From contig NZ_FNYD01000003.1 of the NCBI RefSeq assembly GCF_900109035.1, forward strand, positions 310,001-374,000: a DNA stretch of 64,000 nucleotides, in the 5' to 3' direction. Shown piece by piece: positions 26,539 through 35,567 of the stretch. This stretch comes from Cribrihabitans marinus. Lineage in GTDB: Bacteria; Pseudomonadota; Alphaproteobacteria; Rhodobacterales; Rhodobacteraceae. The notes below the pieces were generated by a model, which was not told the DNA's origin, ran no database searches, and saw only the letters and a program-made list of their open reading frames with translations. Made by a program: the position numbers and the translations under genes. Numbering within the stretch: position 1 is the first letter of the stretch; each line of letters begins with the position of its first letter.

Positions 26539-26982
26539 TCAGCGCGACACGTTGGACGGCTGGAATTCGTTTTCGACCAAGGCGGGTGCGTTGGCCTGCG
26601 GCACGTGGCACTGGCTGCAGAACCAGCGTGTGCCTGCAACCTTGTCGAGCTGGTTGCCGTCACGGTCGAGATAGTGGGTCATCGACAGGGTCGGGGCGCC
26701 GCGCTCGCCGGCATTGGTCCAGTCGTGACAGCTCAGGCACTGGTTGGTGCGCAGGTCGACCTGGTATTGCTCCATCGAATGCGGGATGAGCGGTGGCTGC
26801 TGGCGGTAGTTGCGCACTTCGCGCCCCTCCAGATGCTGATAGTTCGAGGCCGCCGGCCGCGTTTCGTCGAGATCGGCGCCGCGCAGGCTTTGAATGGGTC
26901 CCGAGGACTGTGCCAGGGCCAGCCCGGCAACGCCCAGTGTTGAGACGAAGGCTAGACCCCCCACTATGACCGGCAGTTTCAT
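26539..26982 (-). CDS. napB: NapB diheme cytochrome c subunit of periplasmic nitrate reductase
   Basis: A 147-residue precursor with a Sec signal peptide (cleavage near A-L-A-Q, residues 22-25) and two C-x-x-C-H heme motifs, Cys82-His86 and Cys122-His126. It is the small electron-transfer partner of NapA in the periplasm. The ATG at 26982 follows GGGAGAG and starts the signal peptide; a longer in-frame start at 27087 would overlap napH and is rejected. Gap to napH is 22 bp. Confidence 0.95.
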   Translation of the reverse strand: MKLPVIVGGLAFVSTLGVAGLALAQSSGPIQSLRGADLDETRPAASNYQHLEGREVRNYRQQPPLIPHSMEQYQVDLRTNQCLSCHDWTNAGERGAPTLSMTHYLDRDGNQLDKVAGTRWFCSQCHVPQANAPALVENEFQPSNVSR

Positions 26983-27004
26983 CTTGGCTCTCCCTTGATA
27001 TGGC

Positions 27005-27910
27005 TCAGGCGGCGGTTTGTTCGGTCCGGCCGGCGGCCGGGGTTTCGGTGACACGGGTATCGAAGCGATGGGTGAAGGCGAAGACATCGACGGAACAGAC
27101 GTCGATGCAACGCCCGCAATTGGTGCAGTCGGGCGAGAGGATCACCGGGCTTTGCCCGGGCTTGCCGCGCAGCGCCGGGGAAATGACCTGGTTCTCGGGG
27201 CAGACGGCGAAACAGTCCATGCAATCGTCGCAGGCCGCCCGGTTGACCGCCGAGACCCGGAGCAGGCTCTTGACGCCGAGCAGGCCGTAGAAGGCGCTGA
27301 CCGGGCAGAGATGGCCGCACCAGCCGCGGCGCGAGACCACGAGGTCGAACAGAAAGACCGCGGCGACGAGCGCCCAGGCAAAGCCCATCCCGAAGACCAG
27401 CCCGCGATGCAGCATGGTGATGGGGTTGAGCAACTCCCAGGCGATGGTTCCGGTCAGGGCCGACACGGCCAGCACGGTGCCCAGGATCCAGTAGCGGGTT
27501 GCGCGTTTCGGCTGCCAGCCCTTGGGCAGGCCCAGCTTGTCATGCAGCCAGTGCGCGGCGTCGGTGACCGGGTTGATCGGGCAGACCCACGAGCAATAGA
27601 CCCGCCCCCCGATCAGCGCATAGGCGGCCACCACGATCGCGGCGCCGATCAGCGCGGTCAGCCCCGGGAGGTGCCCGGCAACAACGCTTTGCAGCAGGAT
27701 CAGCGGATCGGTGAGCGGCAGCAGGTCGAAGCTGCGCGAGCCGGCGAGATTTCCGGTGACCCACCAGATGCCGAACCACGGGCCGAGCAGGAAGAGCAGC
27801 AGAAAGAAGACCTGCGAGGCGCGGCGCAAGATCAGGTAGCGATGTGCGCCGTACCATCCCTTGGCCTCGATGGCCTCCTGACCGACGGCCAGATGCGTCC
27901 GGGCGCTCAT
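27005..27910 (-). CDS. napH: NapH membrane iron-sulfur quinol dehydrogenase component
   Basis: A 301-residue membrane protein with four hydrophobic helices, two cytoplasmic C-x-x-x-C-P type motifs ([10 protein letters not shown] and C-G-H-L-C-P-V), and a C-terminal pair of [4Fe-4S] ferredoxin motifs ([12 protein letters not shown] and [11 protein letters not shown]). NapH with NapG gives an alternative quinol-oxidising route to NapAB, typically from ubiquinol. The start ATG overlaps the napG stop by ATGA. Confidence 0.95.
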   Translation of the reverse strand: MSARTHLAVGQEAIEAKGWYGAHRYLILRRASQVFFLLLFLLGPWFGIWWVTGNLAGSRSFDLLPLTDPLILLQSVVAGHLPGLTALIGAAIVVAAYALIGGRVYCSWVCPINPVTDAAHWLHDKLGLPKGWQPKRATRYWILGTVLAVSALTGTIAWELLNPITMLHRGLVFGMGFAWALVAAVFLFDLVVSRRGWCGHLCPVSAFYGLLGVKSLLRVSAVNRAACDDCMDCFAVCPENQVISPALRGKPGQSPVILSPDCTNCGRCIDVCSVDVFAFTHRFDTRVTETPAAGRTEQTAA

Positions 27911-28725
27911 TGGCTTGCCCCCGGCAGTTTGAAGGCGGGCTCGAAGCCGCCGGGCGTGGCCAGGTTGTCGGTGCCGGGCCCGGGCAGGCGGTCGGGCAGG
28001 TCGATGATGCCCTCGACCAGCGGCGCGCCCTTGGCATCCTTCTCCTCCCAGCCCTTGCGGTAATGGTCCGCCGAGCTGCCGCGCGCCAGGCGGGCGGGCA
28101 GCACCTTGATTGCGGCCTCGGGCAGCACGCAGCTCTTCTCGCAGACGCCGCAGCCGGTGCAGTGGTCGGCATGGACCGTGGGTGCAAAGAGCGCGTGGTG
28201 GCCCGAGCGGGGATTGTGCGACGCCTCCAGGGTGATCGCCTTGTCGATCACCGGGCAGACCCGGTAGCAGACGTCGCAACGCAGGCCGAGGAAGTTCAGG
28301 CAGTTCTCCTGGTCGACCAGCACCGCGGTGCCCATCTTCGCGTCGTCGATGTCGTCCAGCGCGGGATCGAGCGCGCCGGTCGGGCAGGCGGCGACACAGG
28401 GGATGTCGTCGCACATCTCGCAGGGCACGTCGCGCGCCGTGAAATAGGGGGTTCCGGTGGCCGGACCGTCCTCGCCCAGATCCGCAAGGCTGAGCGTGCC
28501 ATAGGGGCAGTCGCGGACGCAGAGGCCGCAGCGGATGCAGGCCGAGAGAAATGCCTCCTCGTCAAGCGCACCGGGCGGGCGCAGAGCCTCGGCCGGGAGC
28601 GCGCGGGCATCCCGCGCCAGATAGGCGAGGGCGGAGCCCGCCACCGCGCAGCCGCCCGCCATCCGCGCGGTATCGATCAGAAACCGCCGGCGCTGGGGGG
28701 ACATGGAGTGCGTGGTGACGGACAT
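27907..28725 (-). CDS. napG: NapG periplasmic/membrane-associated ferredoxin-type protein
   Basis: A 272-residue protein with a twin-arginine signal (S-P-Q-R-R-R-F-L-I, residues 9-17) and four [4Fe-4S] cluster motifs: [35 protein letters not shown] and [11 protein letters not shown]. It works with NapH to pass electrons toward NapAB. It follows napA by 23 bp. The initiator has only a weak Shine-Dalgarno; the Met at residue 8 is an alternative start that would keep the Tat motif. Confidence 0.95.
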   Translation of the reverse strand: MSVTTHSMSPQRRRFLIDTARMAGGCAVAGSALAYLARDARALPAEALRPPGALDEEAFLSACIRCGLCVRDCPYGTLSLADLGEDGPATGTPYFTARDVPCEMCDDIPCVAACPTGALDPALDDIDDAKMGTAVLVDQENCLNFLGLRCDVCYRVCPVIDKAITLEASHNPRSGHHALFAPTVHADHCTGCGVCEKSCVLPEAAIKVLPARLARGSSADHYRKGWEEKDAKGAPLVEGIIDLPDRLPGPGTDNLATPGGFEPAFKLPGASQ

Positions 28726-28748
28726 TCCGGACTTCCTCGGCGGTCAGA

Positions 28749-31241
28749 TCAGGCCCGTTCGACCTTGCAGGCGCATTTCTTGAAATCCGTTTCCTTGGAA
28801 AGCGGACAGGTCGCGTCCAGCGTCAGCTTGTTGATCAGCTGGCCCTCGTCGAACCACGGCACGAAAACCAGACCCTTGGGCGGCTTGTTGCGGCCCCGGG
28901 TCTCCAGCCGGCTGAGCATCTCGCCCCGGCGCGTCGAGATCATGATCTCCTGGCCCCGGCGCAACCCGCGCGCGCTGGCGTCGTCGGGATGCATGAAGAC
29001 CAGCGCCGAGGGGAAGGCCCGGTGCAGCTCGGGCACACGGCGGGTCATGGAGCCCGAGTGCCAATGCTCCAGCACGCGGCCGGTGCAGAGCCACAGGTCA
29101 TAGGTCTCATCCGGTGCCTCGGCGGCCTCTTCGTAGGGCGCGAAGATGATGTTGGCCTTGCCGTCGGGCTTGCCATAGAACTCCACGCCCGCGCCTTCGG
29201 AAACGTAAGGGTCATAGCCCTCGCGGAAGCGGTAGAGCGTTTCCTTGCCGTCGACCACGGGCCAGCGCAGGCCGCGGGTCTTGTGATAGGTCTCGAACGG
29301 CGCCAGGTCGTGGGCGTAGCCGCGTCCGAACTCGGCATATTCCTCGAACAAGCCCTTCTGCACGTAGTAGCCGAAATGCTCGGCGTCGTCGTTGGCGAAC
29401 CCTTCGGCCGTCTCCGACAGCGGATACTTGTCGACCACGCCGTTCGCGAACAGCACGTCATAGAGGGTCTTGCCGCGCAGCTCGGGCTTCTTGGCAAGCA
29501 GCTCCTCGCCCCACGCTTCCTCGACAGTGAAGCGCTTGGCGAATTCCATCACTTGCCACATATCCGATTTCGCCTCGCCCGGCGCCTTGACCTGCTGGCG
29601 CCAGAACTGGGTGCGGCGCTCGGCATTGCCATAGGCGCCTTCCTTCTCGACCCACATGGCGGTGGGCAGGATCAGGTCGGCGGCCATCGCGGTGACGGTC
29701 GGATAGGGGTCGGAAACGGTGATGAAGTTCTCGGGATTCCGGTAGCCGGGGAAACCCTCTTCGTTCATGTTGGCCGCGGCCTGCATGTTGTTGTTGCACT
29801 GGACCCAATAGGCGTTCAGATCGCCGTCGTTCAGCTTTCGGTTCTGCAGCACGGCGTGAAAGCCCGGCTTGGGCGGAATCGTGCCGGCGGGCACGTTCCA
29901 GGCGGTCTCGCAGATCTCGCGGTGCTTGTCGTTCATCACCACCATGTCGGCGGGCAGCCGGTGCGCGAAGGTTCCGACCTCGCGCGCGGTGCCGCAGGCC
30001 GAGGGCTGGCCGGTGAGCGAGAAGGGCGAGTTGCCCGGCTCCGAGATCTTGCCGGTCAGCAGGTGCACGTTGTACATCAGCCCGTTCACCCAGGAGCCGC
30101 GGGTGTGCTGGTTGAAGCCCATCGTCCACAGCGACATGACCTTGCGGTTCGGGTCGGCATATTGCCGGGCCAGGCTTTCCAGCTGCGCCTCCGGAATGCC
30201 CGACAGCTCGGACACGTATTCCGCGGTATACTCGGACACGGCGGCGGCATAGTCCTCGAAGCTCATCGGTTCGAGCTTTCCCGAGTTGGGGTTGGCCGCC
30301 TCCATCTGCAGCGGGTTGTTGTCGCGCAGGCCATAGCCGATATCGGTGGCCGTCCTGGTGATGTTGACGTGCTTGTCCATGAACTCCTGGTTCACGGCGT
30401 CGTTCTGGATGATGTAGTTGGCGATGTAGTTCAGGATCGCCAGGTCGGTCTGCGGCTTGAAGACCATGCCGTTGTCGGCCAGTTCGAACGAGCGGTGCTC
30501 GAAGGTCGAGAGCACATGCACCTCGCATCCCGGCTTGGTCAGGCGGGTGTCGGTCAGACGCGACCACAGGATCGGGTGCATCTCGGCCATGTTCGAACCC
30601 CAGAGCACGAACGTGTCGGCGTGCTCCAGGTCGTCATAGCAGCCCATCGGCTCGTCGATGCCGAAGGCGCGGATGAAGCCGACCACGGCCGAGGCCATGC
30701 AGTGCCGCGCGTTGGGGTCGATGTTGTTGGTGCGCAGGCCGGCCTTCATGAACTTGGCGGCGGCGTAACCCTCCCAGACGGTCCACTGGCCCGAGCCGAA
30801 CATGCCGATCGAGGTCGGGCCCTTCTTGGCCAGCGCCTCTTTCCATTTCCGGGCCATGATGTCGAAGGCCTCGTCCCAGCTGACCGGTTCGAACTCGCCG
30901 TTCTTGTCATAGACACCGTTCGATTTCCGCAGAAGCGGCGTGGTCAGGCGGTCGGCGCCATACATGACCTTGGACAGGAAGTAGCCCTTGATGCAGTTCA
31001 GCCCGCGATTGACCGGCGCGTCGGGGTCGCCCTGGGTGGCGACGACGCGGCCTTCCTTGGTGCCGACCAGAACCGAGCAGCCGGTGCCGCAGAAGCGGCA
31101 GGGCGCCTTGTCCCATCGGATGTCGCCGCCCGAGGTCTGCGCCACGGCCTGCCCGGTGGCAAGCGGGATGCCGGCGGCGGCAGCGGTGCTGGCCGCGGCG
31201 GTGGCCTTCAGGAACGTCCGGCGGGATTCCGAAATTGTCAT
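28749..31241 (-). CDS. napA: NapA catalytic subunit of periplasmic nitrate reductase
   Basis: An 830-residue molybdopterin oxidoreductase. A Tat signal (S-R-R-T-F-L-K, residues 6-12) is followed by the [4Fe-4S] ligands Cys48, Cys51, Cys55 and Cys83 and by the Mo-ligand Cys181 in N-A-R-H-C-M-A-S, which is diagnostic of NapA as opposed to Asp in NarG. It reduces nitrate to nitrite with bis-MGD cofactor in the periplasm. Length equals that of known NapA (about 830). GGAGAA precedes the ATG at 31241. napD ends 4 bases upstream. Confidence 0.97.
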   Translation of the reverse strand: MTISESRRTFLKATAAASTAAAAGIPLATGQAVAQTSGGDIRWDKAPCRFCGTGCSVLVGTKEGRVVATQGDPDAPVNRGLNCIKGYFLSKVMYGADRLTTPLLRKSNGVYDKNGEFEPVSWDEAFDIMARKWKEALAKKGPTSIGMFGSGQWTVWEGYAAAKFMKAGLRTNNIDPNARHCMASAVVGFIRAFGIDEPMGCYDDLEHADTFVLWGSNMAEMHPILWSRLTDTRLTKPGCEVHVLSTFEHRSFELADNGMVFKPQTDLAILNYIANYIIQNDAVNQEFMDKHVNITRTATDIGYGLRDNNPLQMEAANPNSGKLEPMSFEDYAAAVSEYTAEYVSELSGIPEAQLESLARQYADPNRKVMSLWTMGFNQHTRGSWVNGLMYNVHLLTGKISEPGNSPFSLTGQPSACGTAREVGTFAHRLPADMVVMNDKHREICETAWNVPAGTIPPKPGFHAVLQNRKLNDGDLNAYWVQCNNNMQAAANMNEEGFPGYRNPENFITVSDPYPTVTAMAADLILPTAMWVEKEGAYGNAERRTQFWRQQVKAPGEAKSDMWQVMEFAKRFTVEEAWGEELLAKKPELRGKTLYDVLFANGVVDKYPLSETAEGFANDDAEHFGYYVQKGLFEEYAEFGRGYAHDLAPFETYHKTRGLRWPVVDGKETLYRFREGYDPYVSEGAGVEFYGKPDGKANIIFAPYEEAAEAPDETYDLWLCTGRVLEHWHSGSMTRRVPELHRAFPSALVFMHPDDASARGLRRGQEIMISTRRGEMLSRLETRGRNKPPKGLVFVPWFDEGQLINKLTLDATCPLSKETDFKKCACKVERA

Positions 31242-31244
31242 GGG

Positions 31245-31517
31245 TCAGTTCTCCGGCTGAAGCGCCGTGTCCGGCGCCTGTTGAGAAGGGTCTTCGAAAT
31301 GATGGTAGTTGAGCGTCAACGAGAGGACGCCGGGTATCTGGTGCAGCGACATGATGAGGTTCGACGCGGATTCATTCGGAGTGTCCTCGACAACCACGAC
31401 CAGGTGGCCGTCCTCGGATGTCGCGTGGACCTCCACGCCTTCGATCGCGTTCATCTGTTCGGCGACCCGCGTCACCGCATCCGGCGTGACATGGACCAGG
31501 CATCCGCAAATGTTCAT
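31245..31517 (-). CDS. napD: NapD chaperone for the NapA twin-arginine signal
   Basis: A 90-residue cytoplasmic protein of the NapD family: N-I-C-G-C-L-V-H-V at the N-terminus (the typical beta strand), followed by a ferredoxin-like fold with the E-G-V-E-V-H-A segment and L-S-L-T-L-N-Y-H-H-F. It binds the NapA signal peptide and delays export until the cofactor is inserted. The ATG overlaps the napF stop (ATGA). Confidence 0.93.
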   Translation of the reverse strand: MNICGCLVHVTPDAVTRVAEQMNAIEGVEVHATSEDGHLVVVVEDTPNESASNLIMSLHQIPGVLSLTLNYHHFEDPSQQAPDTALQPEN

Positions 31518-32020
31518 GTCGTCACGGTCCTTTCACACGCTTGGGAAATCTCGAGACCAATTGCCAGTGCTGGGCAGACAAATGCACATTCGCCGCACCC
31601 GTTGCATTGATCCTGATCAATGACGGGAACCGCCCGGCCGGCGGTCATCAGTCGGAATCGGATGGCCCGGCGGTCGCAGGCATCCTCGCAGGCGCGGCAG
31701 GACACGCCCTGGAACGCGAGGCATTTCGCGCCCACCTCGGCGCGCCAGGGCCAGTCGGGAACCAGCGCCTCCTGCAGCGCGCCGGTGGGGCAGGCGCGGG
31801 CGCATTCGCCGCAGAAGGTGCAGCCGCCGCGCGAAAAGTCGACCACCGGGCCTCGGCTGGAGGAAATCAGAATAGCCTCGGGGCAGGCGTTGATGCAGTC
31901 GCCGCACTCATCGCAGATGTTCCCGAAGTCCGGTTGGGCGCCGGGCGGGTGGATGGCCGGTGTTTCGGTTTTCCGGAACCGGCCGCGCAACAGGTTTCGC
32001 CGGCTGTGTCTGGTGGCCAT
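31514..32020 (-). CDS. napF: NapF ferredoxin-type protein, first gene of the nap operon
   Basis: A 168-residue cytoplasmic protein with four [4Fe-4S] motifs (C-D-E-C-G-D-C-I-N-A-C-P, C-T-F-C-G-E-C-A-R-A-C-P, C-R-A-C-E-D-A-C, C-N-G-C-G-E-C-A-F-V-C-P) and an N-terminal R-H-S-R-R-N-L-L-R-G-R-F that is conserved in NapF. It is thought to help insert or reactivate the NapA iron-sulfur cluster. ATG 32020 follows GGGGAG by 4 bases and matches the family start; an upstream in-frame ATG at 32086 is less likely. An FNR-like palindrome occurs inside the coding sequence. Confidence 0.92.
   Translation of the reverse strand: MATRHSRRNLLRGRFRKTETPAIHPPGAQPDFGNICDECGDCINACPEAILISSSRGPVVDFSRGGCTFCGECARACPTGALQEALVPDWPWRAEVGAKCLAFQGVSCRACEDACDRRAIRFRLMTAGRAVPVIDQDQCNGCGECAFVCPALAIGLEISQACERTVTT
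31607..31620. promoter_or_regulatory. Perfect FNR-type palindrome inside napF
   Basis: TTGATCCTGATCAA is an exact TTGAT-N4-ATCAA FNR/FnrL consensus. It lies within the napF coding sequence (codons for V-I-D-Q-D-Q-C), 90 bases before the napD start. It may be accidental, since the amino acid sequence is plausible by itself, but could mark an internal oxygen-responsive promoter for napDAGHBC. Confidence 0.3.
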
Positions 32021-32440
32021 GTCGCTCCCCGTTGGCTGATTGGCTTCGGGCGCGGATGGAACGGCTTCGGATAACCGGACGCGCATCCATCCGCTTTGGT
32101 TGCGATGCGCTCAACCATTGACTGTTTTGCGGGCCTGGTTCTGGGGTCCAAAACGGCCCGTCATCTTGTGGAAGGATCACCGGACGCGGCGCGTTTTTCA
32201 AGTGTTTCCTTGGTTGTAGCCATGCTGCGGCGACGCGGGAAATCACCTTGGCTCAGTGAAACGCCGCTATGGGTGGGGTTTCGCGCGCGCCGCGGAATTC
32301 GATTTTTTGTGTGCCATTCCCCAGGGGGAATCCGGTCGGCCGTCGTGTTCCACATCCGAATCGAACGCCTGGTTCGGTCGGCCGACCTCCCGCAAAACGG
32401 GTGCGGCGGATCGGGACGACGGCCCCGCCGGACGTGTCGG
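32021..32440. other. 420-bp region between the TetR gene and napF, nap promoter region
   Basis: No supportable gene. It must hold the napF promoter (minus strand) and the end of the TetR transcript. Visible elements are GGTTG-N9-CAACC at 32098-32116, the palindrome ATTCCCC-AG-GGGGAAT at 32316-32331, and GGTCGGCCGACC at 32376-32387. No FNR consensus box was found here. Composition is somewhat more AT-rich than the flanking genes. Confidence 0.5.
32316..32331. promoter_or_regulatory. 16-bp palindrome ATTCCCC-AG-GGGGAAT
   Basis: A perfect 7+7 inverted repeat with a 2-base centre, about 300 bp upstream of napF and 110 bp downstream of the TetR stop. The short centre rules out a hairpin loop, so a dimer-binding site is more likely than a terminator. 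The regulator is not known. Confidence 0.35.
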
Positions 32441-33082
32441 TCAGGGAGAGACGCAGACCAGGCGCATGATCGTCTCGATGTTGAACTCCAGCCGTTCCTG
32501 CAGCGCCTCGGGCGCCATCAGGTCGCGTTGAAAGACGATGGAGCCGGTGAAGCGGTTGGTGATGTAGTAATACCCGATGGCCGCAATGGTGATGTTCAGC
32601 TGGACCGGATCGATGCCGGGGCGGAACACGCCTTCCTCGACGCCGCGGTCCAGCAGATCTCCAACCATGTCGACAAAGCGCCGGAACAGCTGTTCGATCT
32701 TTTCCGATTTCTTCAGGTGCCGCGCCTTGTGCAGGTTCTCGCTGTTCACCAGCGTGATGAATTCCGGGTTCTTGAGGTAATAGTCCCAGGTGAAGCGCAC
32801 CAGTTTCTCCAACGCCTCGCGGGCGGGCAGATGCTCAAGCTCCAGGGTCTGTTCGGCGGTCCGGATATCGACATAGGCCTCTTCGACGACGATGCGGAAC
32901 AGATCCTCCTTGTTGCCGAAATAGTGGTAGATCATCCGCTTGTTGGCCTTGGCGCGGTCGGCGATTTCATCGACCCGCGCGCCGCCCAGACCCCTTTTGG
33001 CGAACTCCTTTTTCGCCGCGGCCAGGATGCGGGCCCGCGTGGCGTCCGCATCGCGCATCTTCTTCGCTGATCCCGTCGCCAT
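32441..33082 (-). CDS. TetR-family transcriptional regulator, candidate master regulator of the catabolic island
   Basis: A 213-residue TetR protein. The N-terminal helix-turn-helix covers about residues 12-60 (I-L-A-A-A-K-K-E-F-A-K-R-G-L-G-G-A-R-V-D-E-I-A, then R-M-I-Y-H-Y-F-G-N-K-E-D-L-F). The C-terminal ligand domain contains the V-R-F-T-W-D-Y-Y-L-K-N-P-E-F pattern. ATG 33082 follows GGTGAGG and starts near the conserved part; the in-frame start at 33124 adds 14 weak residues. It is divergent from the sugar ABC operon and is the only TetR gene in the window, so it is the best candidate for the dyads found at that promoter and in two further intergenic regions. Confidence 0.9.
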   Translation of the reverse strand: MATGSAKKMRDADATRARILAAAKKEFAKRGLGGARVDEIADRAKANKRMIYHYFGNKEDLFRIVVEEAYVDIRTAEQTLELEHLPAREALEKLVRFTWDYYLKNPEFITLVNSENLHKARHLKKSEKIEQLFRRFVDMVGDLLDRGVEEGVFRPGIDPVQLNITIAAIGYYYITNRFTGSIVFQRDLMAPEALQERLEFNIETIMRLVCVSP

Positions 33083-33200
33083 CGACCTCACCCATTCCCG
33101 TTCCTGCGGCGCGGTGCCGGTCACACATCCGGTCGCTTCACGCCAAAGAGTTGCTCTGGGCGCCGGCCGTGACAGGCGTGGCCCAAACCCACCATAGGGC

Positions 33201-33236
33201 TTGACGACTCCGCAGTAAAGAAAGTAACTAGTTAGT
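33201..33236 (+). promoter_or_regulatory. Promoter with overlapping TetR-like operator for the sugar ABC operon
   Basis: TTGACG at 33201-33206 is a good -35, and the -10 position 16-17 bases on is covered by AGTAAC-TA-GTTAGT (33223-33236), whose core TAACTAGTTA is a perfect palindrome. The half-sites are the same as in the three 18-bp dyads further right but with a 2-base rather than a 6-base centre. A repressor bound here would block the polymerase. Confidence 0.5.
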
Positions 33237-33346
33237 GCGTTGTTTGCTTCTATCCGGTGGAATCGAATCCAGGGCCGGACGTGTTCGAGAGGTGGACGGC
33301 ACGTGGATCGATGACGACGGCTTCGCGCCGATTAGGGAGGAAAACC

Positions 33347-34459
33347 ATGTCCACATTCATCAAGGATTTCATCGAAAGAGAGAAAATCAACCGCCGGAAC
33401 TTTCTGTTCGCCTCGGCCTATGGGCTGGGTGGTGCGGCGGCCCTGGGCGCGCTGGGGCCAAGCATGGCGCGGGCCGCGCTGACCGATCCGACCATCGCCT
33501 GGTCCTATCGCAACCGCACCAATCCCTACTGGAACGAGATCGTGTCCGGCGGCGAGGCCTTCGTGGAAAGCCTGGGCATGTCCAGGGACGCATTGACCCA
33601 CCTGATCAACGAGGGGTCCTCGGAAAAGTCGCTGGCCGATGTGAAGGCGATCCTGGCCAAGACCGACGGCAACCTGGCGCTGGCCATCGACACCAACGAC
33701 GCACCCAACGCGCGTCCCGTGGTCGAGGCTGTGGCCGCATCCGGGGCCTATGTCTCGACCCTGTGGAACAAGACCGACGACCTGCACCCGTGGGATTTCG
33801 GCGACAACTACGTGAGCCATATGAGCTGGTCCGACGAAGGTCCCGCCGAGCAGACCGCGCGCATCCTGCTGGAGGCGATGGGCGGCAAGGGCGGCGTGGT
33901 GCATCTGGGCGGCATCGCGTCGAACAACCCGGCGATCGAACGCCTGCAGGGTCTCAAGAACGCGCTCAAGGACTATCCCGATGTCGAGCTGCTGGCCGCC
34001 GAGCCGGCGGATTGGGACACGCAGAAGGCCAACCAGGTCATGTCGGCCTTCCTGACCCGCTATGGCGACGAGATCACCGGCGTGCATTGCGCCAACGACA
34101 CCATCGCCTACGGCGTGCTCGAGGCGCTGCGGGCCGAAGGCATCGAGGACATGCCCATCGTGTCCTATGACGGCAACCCGCAGGCGGTGCAGCTGGTGGC
34201 CGACAAGAAGATCCTGGCAACCGTGTTCACCAACCCGCATTGGGGCGGCGGCATCACCGCTTCGCTCGCCTATCACGCGGCCATTGGCCATTTCAAACCG
34301 TCCGAAGAGCCCAAAGAACACCGCGAGTTCTATGGCCCGACGATCCTGGTGCAGCCCGACGACGCGCTGGAGTTCAAGGCCAACTATCTCGACAGCGTGC
34401 CGACCTATGACTGGACCGACTTCTGGGGGCCGTCGAACGGCCCGATCGTCTACAAGTAG
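33347..34459 (+). CDS. Sugar-type ABC transporter periplasmic binding protein (Peripla_BP_4, RbsB-like)
   Basis: A 370-residue precursor. The N-terminus carries a twin-arginine signal (N-R-R-N-F-L-F-A-S-A, residues 15-24; cleavage near A-R-A-A), unusual for RbsB-like proteins, which mostly use Sec. The mature part has the type I periplasmic fold: W-S-Y-R-N-R-T-N-P-Y-W-N-E-I, a central I-D-T-N-D-A-P segment, and G-V-H-C-A-N-D-T-I-A-Y-G with V-S-Y-D-G-N near residues 240-280, typical of sugar or polyol ligands. AGGGAGG precedes the ATG. First gene of the transport operon, followed by a strong hairpin. Confidence 0.92.
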   Translation: MSTFIKDFIEREKINRRNFLFASAYGLGGAAALGALGPSMARAALTDPTIAWSYRNRTNPYWNEIVSGGEAFVESLGMSRDALTHLINEGSSEKSLADVKAILAKTDGNLALAIDTNDAPNARPVVEAVAASGAYVSTLWNKTDDLHPWDFGDNYVSHMSWSDEGPAEQTARILLEAMGGKGGVVHLGGIASNNPAIERLQGLKNALKDYPDVELLAAEPADWDTQKANQVMSAFLTRYGDEITGVHCANDTIAYGVLEALRAEGIEDMPIVSYDGNPQAVQLVADKKILATVFTNPHWGGGITASLAYHAAIGHFKPSEEPKEHREFYGPTILVQPDDALEFKANYLDSVPTYDWTDFWGPSNGPIVYK

Positions 34460-34470
34460 GATCCCGACAA

Positions 34471-34499
34471 GGCCGGCCGGGTCCCGTGCCCGGTCGGCC
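34471..34499 (+). terminator. Intercistronic hairpin after the sugar-binding protein gene
   Basis: GGCCGGCCGGG (34471-34481) and CCCGGTCGGCC (34489-34499) form an 11-bp stem with one mismatch and a 7-base loop, 11 bases after the stop codon. No T run follows. It should stabilise the binding-protein mRNA or reduce read-through into the permease gene. Confidence 0.65.
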
Positions 34500-34558
34500 C
34501 GGTCCCACGCCCCGGGCAAGGGATCATTCATGCGCCGCCGCTTTGGGGAGACAGCAGC

Positions 34559-35557
34559 TTGGCCATCACCGAAACATCCGGAAAGACGCGCGTTTCCGCG
34601 GCACTGGGACGCGAAGCGCTGGTCAAGTGGGCGCCGCTGCTGGTTCTGCTGGTCCTCTGCGCCTTCTTCGCGCTGATGGAGCCGCGCTTCCTGTCGACCC
34701 GGAACTTCGCGCGCATCCTGATCGCCGCGTCGCCCGCGCTGATGGTGGCGATCGGCGTGACCTTCATCATCCTCATGGGCTCCATCGACCTGTCGATGGA
34801 GGGCACCGTGTCGGTCTGTGCCGTCACCTTCGCCTTCTGCTTCCTGTGGCTGGGCGGCACCTTGGCCAGCTGGGCCTGGCTGGCGATCCCGCTGGCCATG
34901 CTCGTGGGGGCGGCGCTGGGGTTCATCAACGGGCTTGTGCATGTCAAGCTGAAGATCCCCTCCTTCATGGCCTCGCTGGCGATGGGTTTTGTCGGAACCG
35001 GCCTGGCCATGGTGATGACCGGGGGCGACCGGATCCGCATCGAGGACGAGCTCTATCGCGGGCTTCTGACCGAGCGTGCGCTTGGCTTTCCGCTGATGGT
35101 CTATGTCGCCGGGCTGTTCCTGCTGGTGGCCTGGTTCATCCAGACGCGCACCACGCTGGGCCGCAACTTCTATGCCGTCGGCGGCGGCGAGGATCTGGCG
35201 ACCGCCTCGGGCCTGAACGTCAATCGCGTCCGGATCATGGGCTTCACCCTCGCCGGCGTGTTCTTTTCCGTCGGGGCATTGCTGGCCGTGGGGCGCATCG
35301 GGATCGCCGAGACCGCGACCGGCAACAACTTCATGTTCCTGTCGATCACCGCGGTCGTCGTCGGCGGCACCGCGCTCTGGGGCGGGATCGGGGGCGTCTG
35401 GAACACGCTGGTCGGTGTGCTGATCGTCTTTGTCATCGGCAACGGCATGGTTGTGATCGGCCTGCCCGGATACGTGCAGGACGCGGTGCTGGGCATCCTG
35501 GTGATCCTCGCGGTGATCCTCTCGACCGACCGCCGGTCGATCAGCTTCGTGAAATAG
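34559..35557 (+). CDS. Sugar-type ABC transporter permease 1 (RbsC-like)
   Basis: A 332-residue permease of the BPD_transp_2 (RbsC/XylH) family, with 8-10 hydrophobic segments, the conserved G-S-I-D-L-S-M-E-G-T-V (about residues 78-88) and G-R-N-F-Y-A-V-G-G-G-E-D-L-A-T-A-S-G (about 200-217). The start is TTG at 34559, supported by GGGGAG 8 bases upstream; no closer ATG fits the conserved N-terminus. The ATPase gene follows 10 bp downstream. Confidence 0.9.
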   Translation: MAITETSGKTRVSAALGREALVKWAPLLVLLVLCAFFALMEPRFLSTRNFARILIAASPALMVAIGVTFIILMGSIDLSMEGTVSVCAVTFAFCFLWLGGTLASWAWLAIPLAMLVGAALGFINGLVHVKLKIPSFMASLAMGFVGTGLAMVMTGGDRIRIEDELYRGLLTERALGFPLMVYVAGLFLLVAWFIQTRTTLGRNFYAVGGGEDLATASGLNVNRVRIMGFTLAGVFFSVGALLAVGRIGIAETATGNNFMFLSITAVVVGGTALWGGIGGVWNTLVGVLIVFVIGNGMVVIGLPGYVQDAVLGILVILAVILSTDRRSISFVK

Positions 35558-35567
35558 GGGCGGGCGG

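Noticed and set aside
28989-31610. An 873-codon open frame antisense to napA
   Set aside because: napA is certain on the other strand; the antisense product has the same shadow composition and no motif.
32161-32355. A 64-codon open frame in the napF upstream region
   Set aside because: It has no ribosome-binding site, its composition is not gene-like, and it crosses a palindrome.
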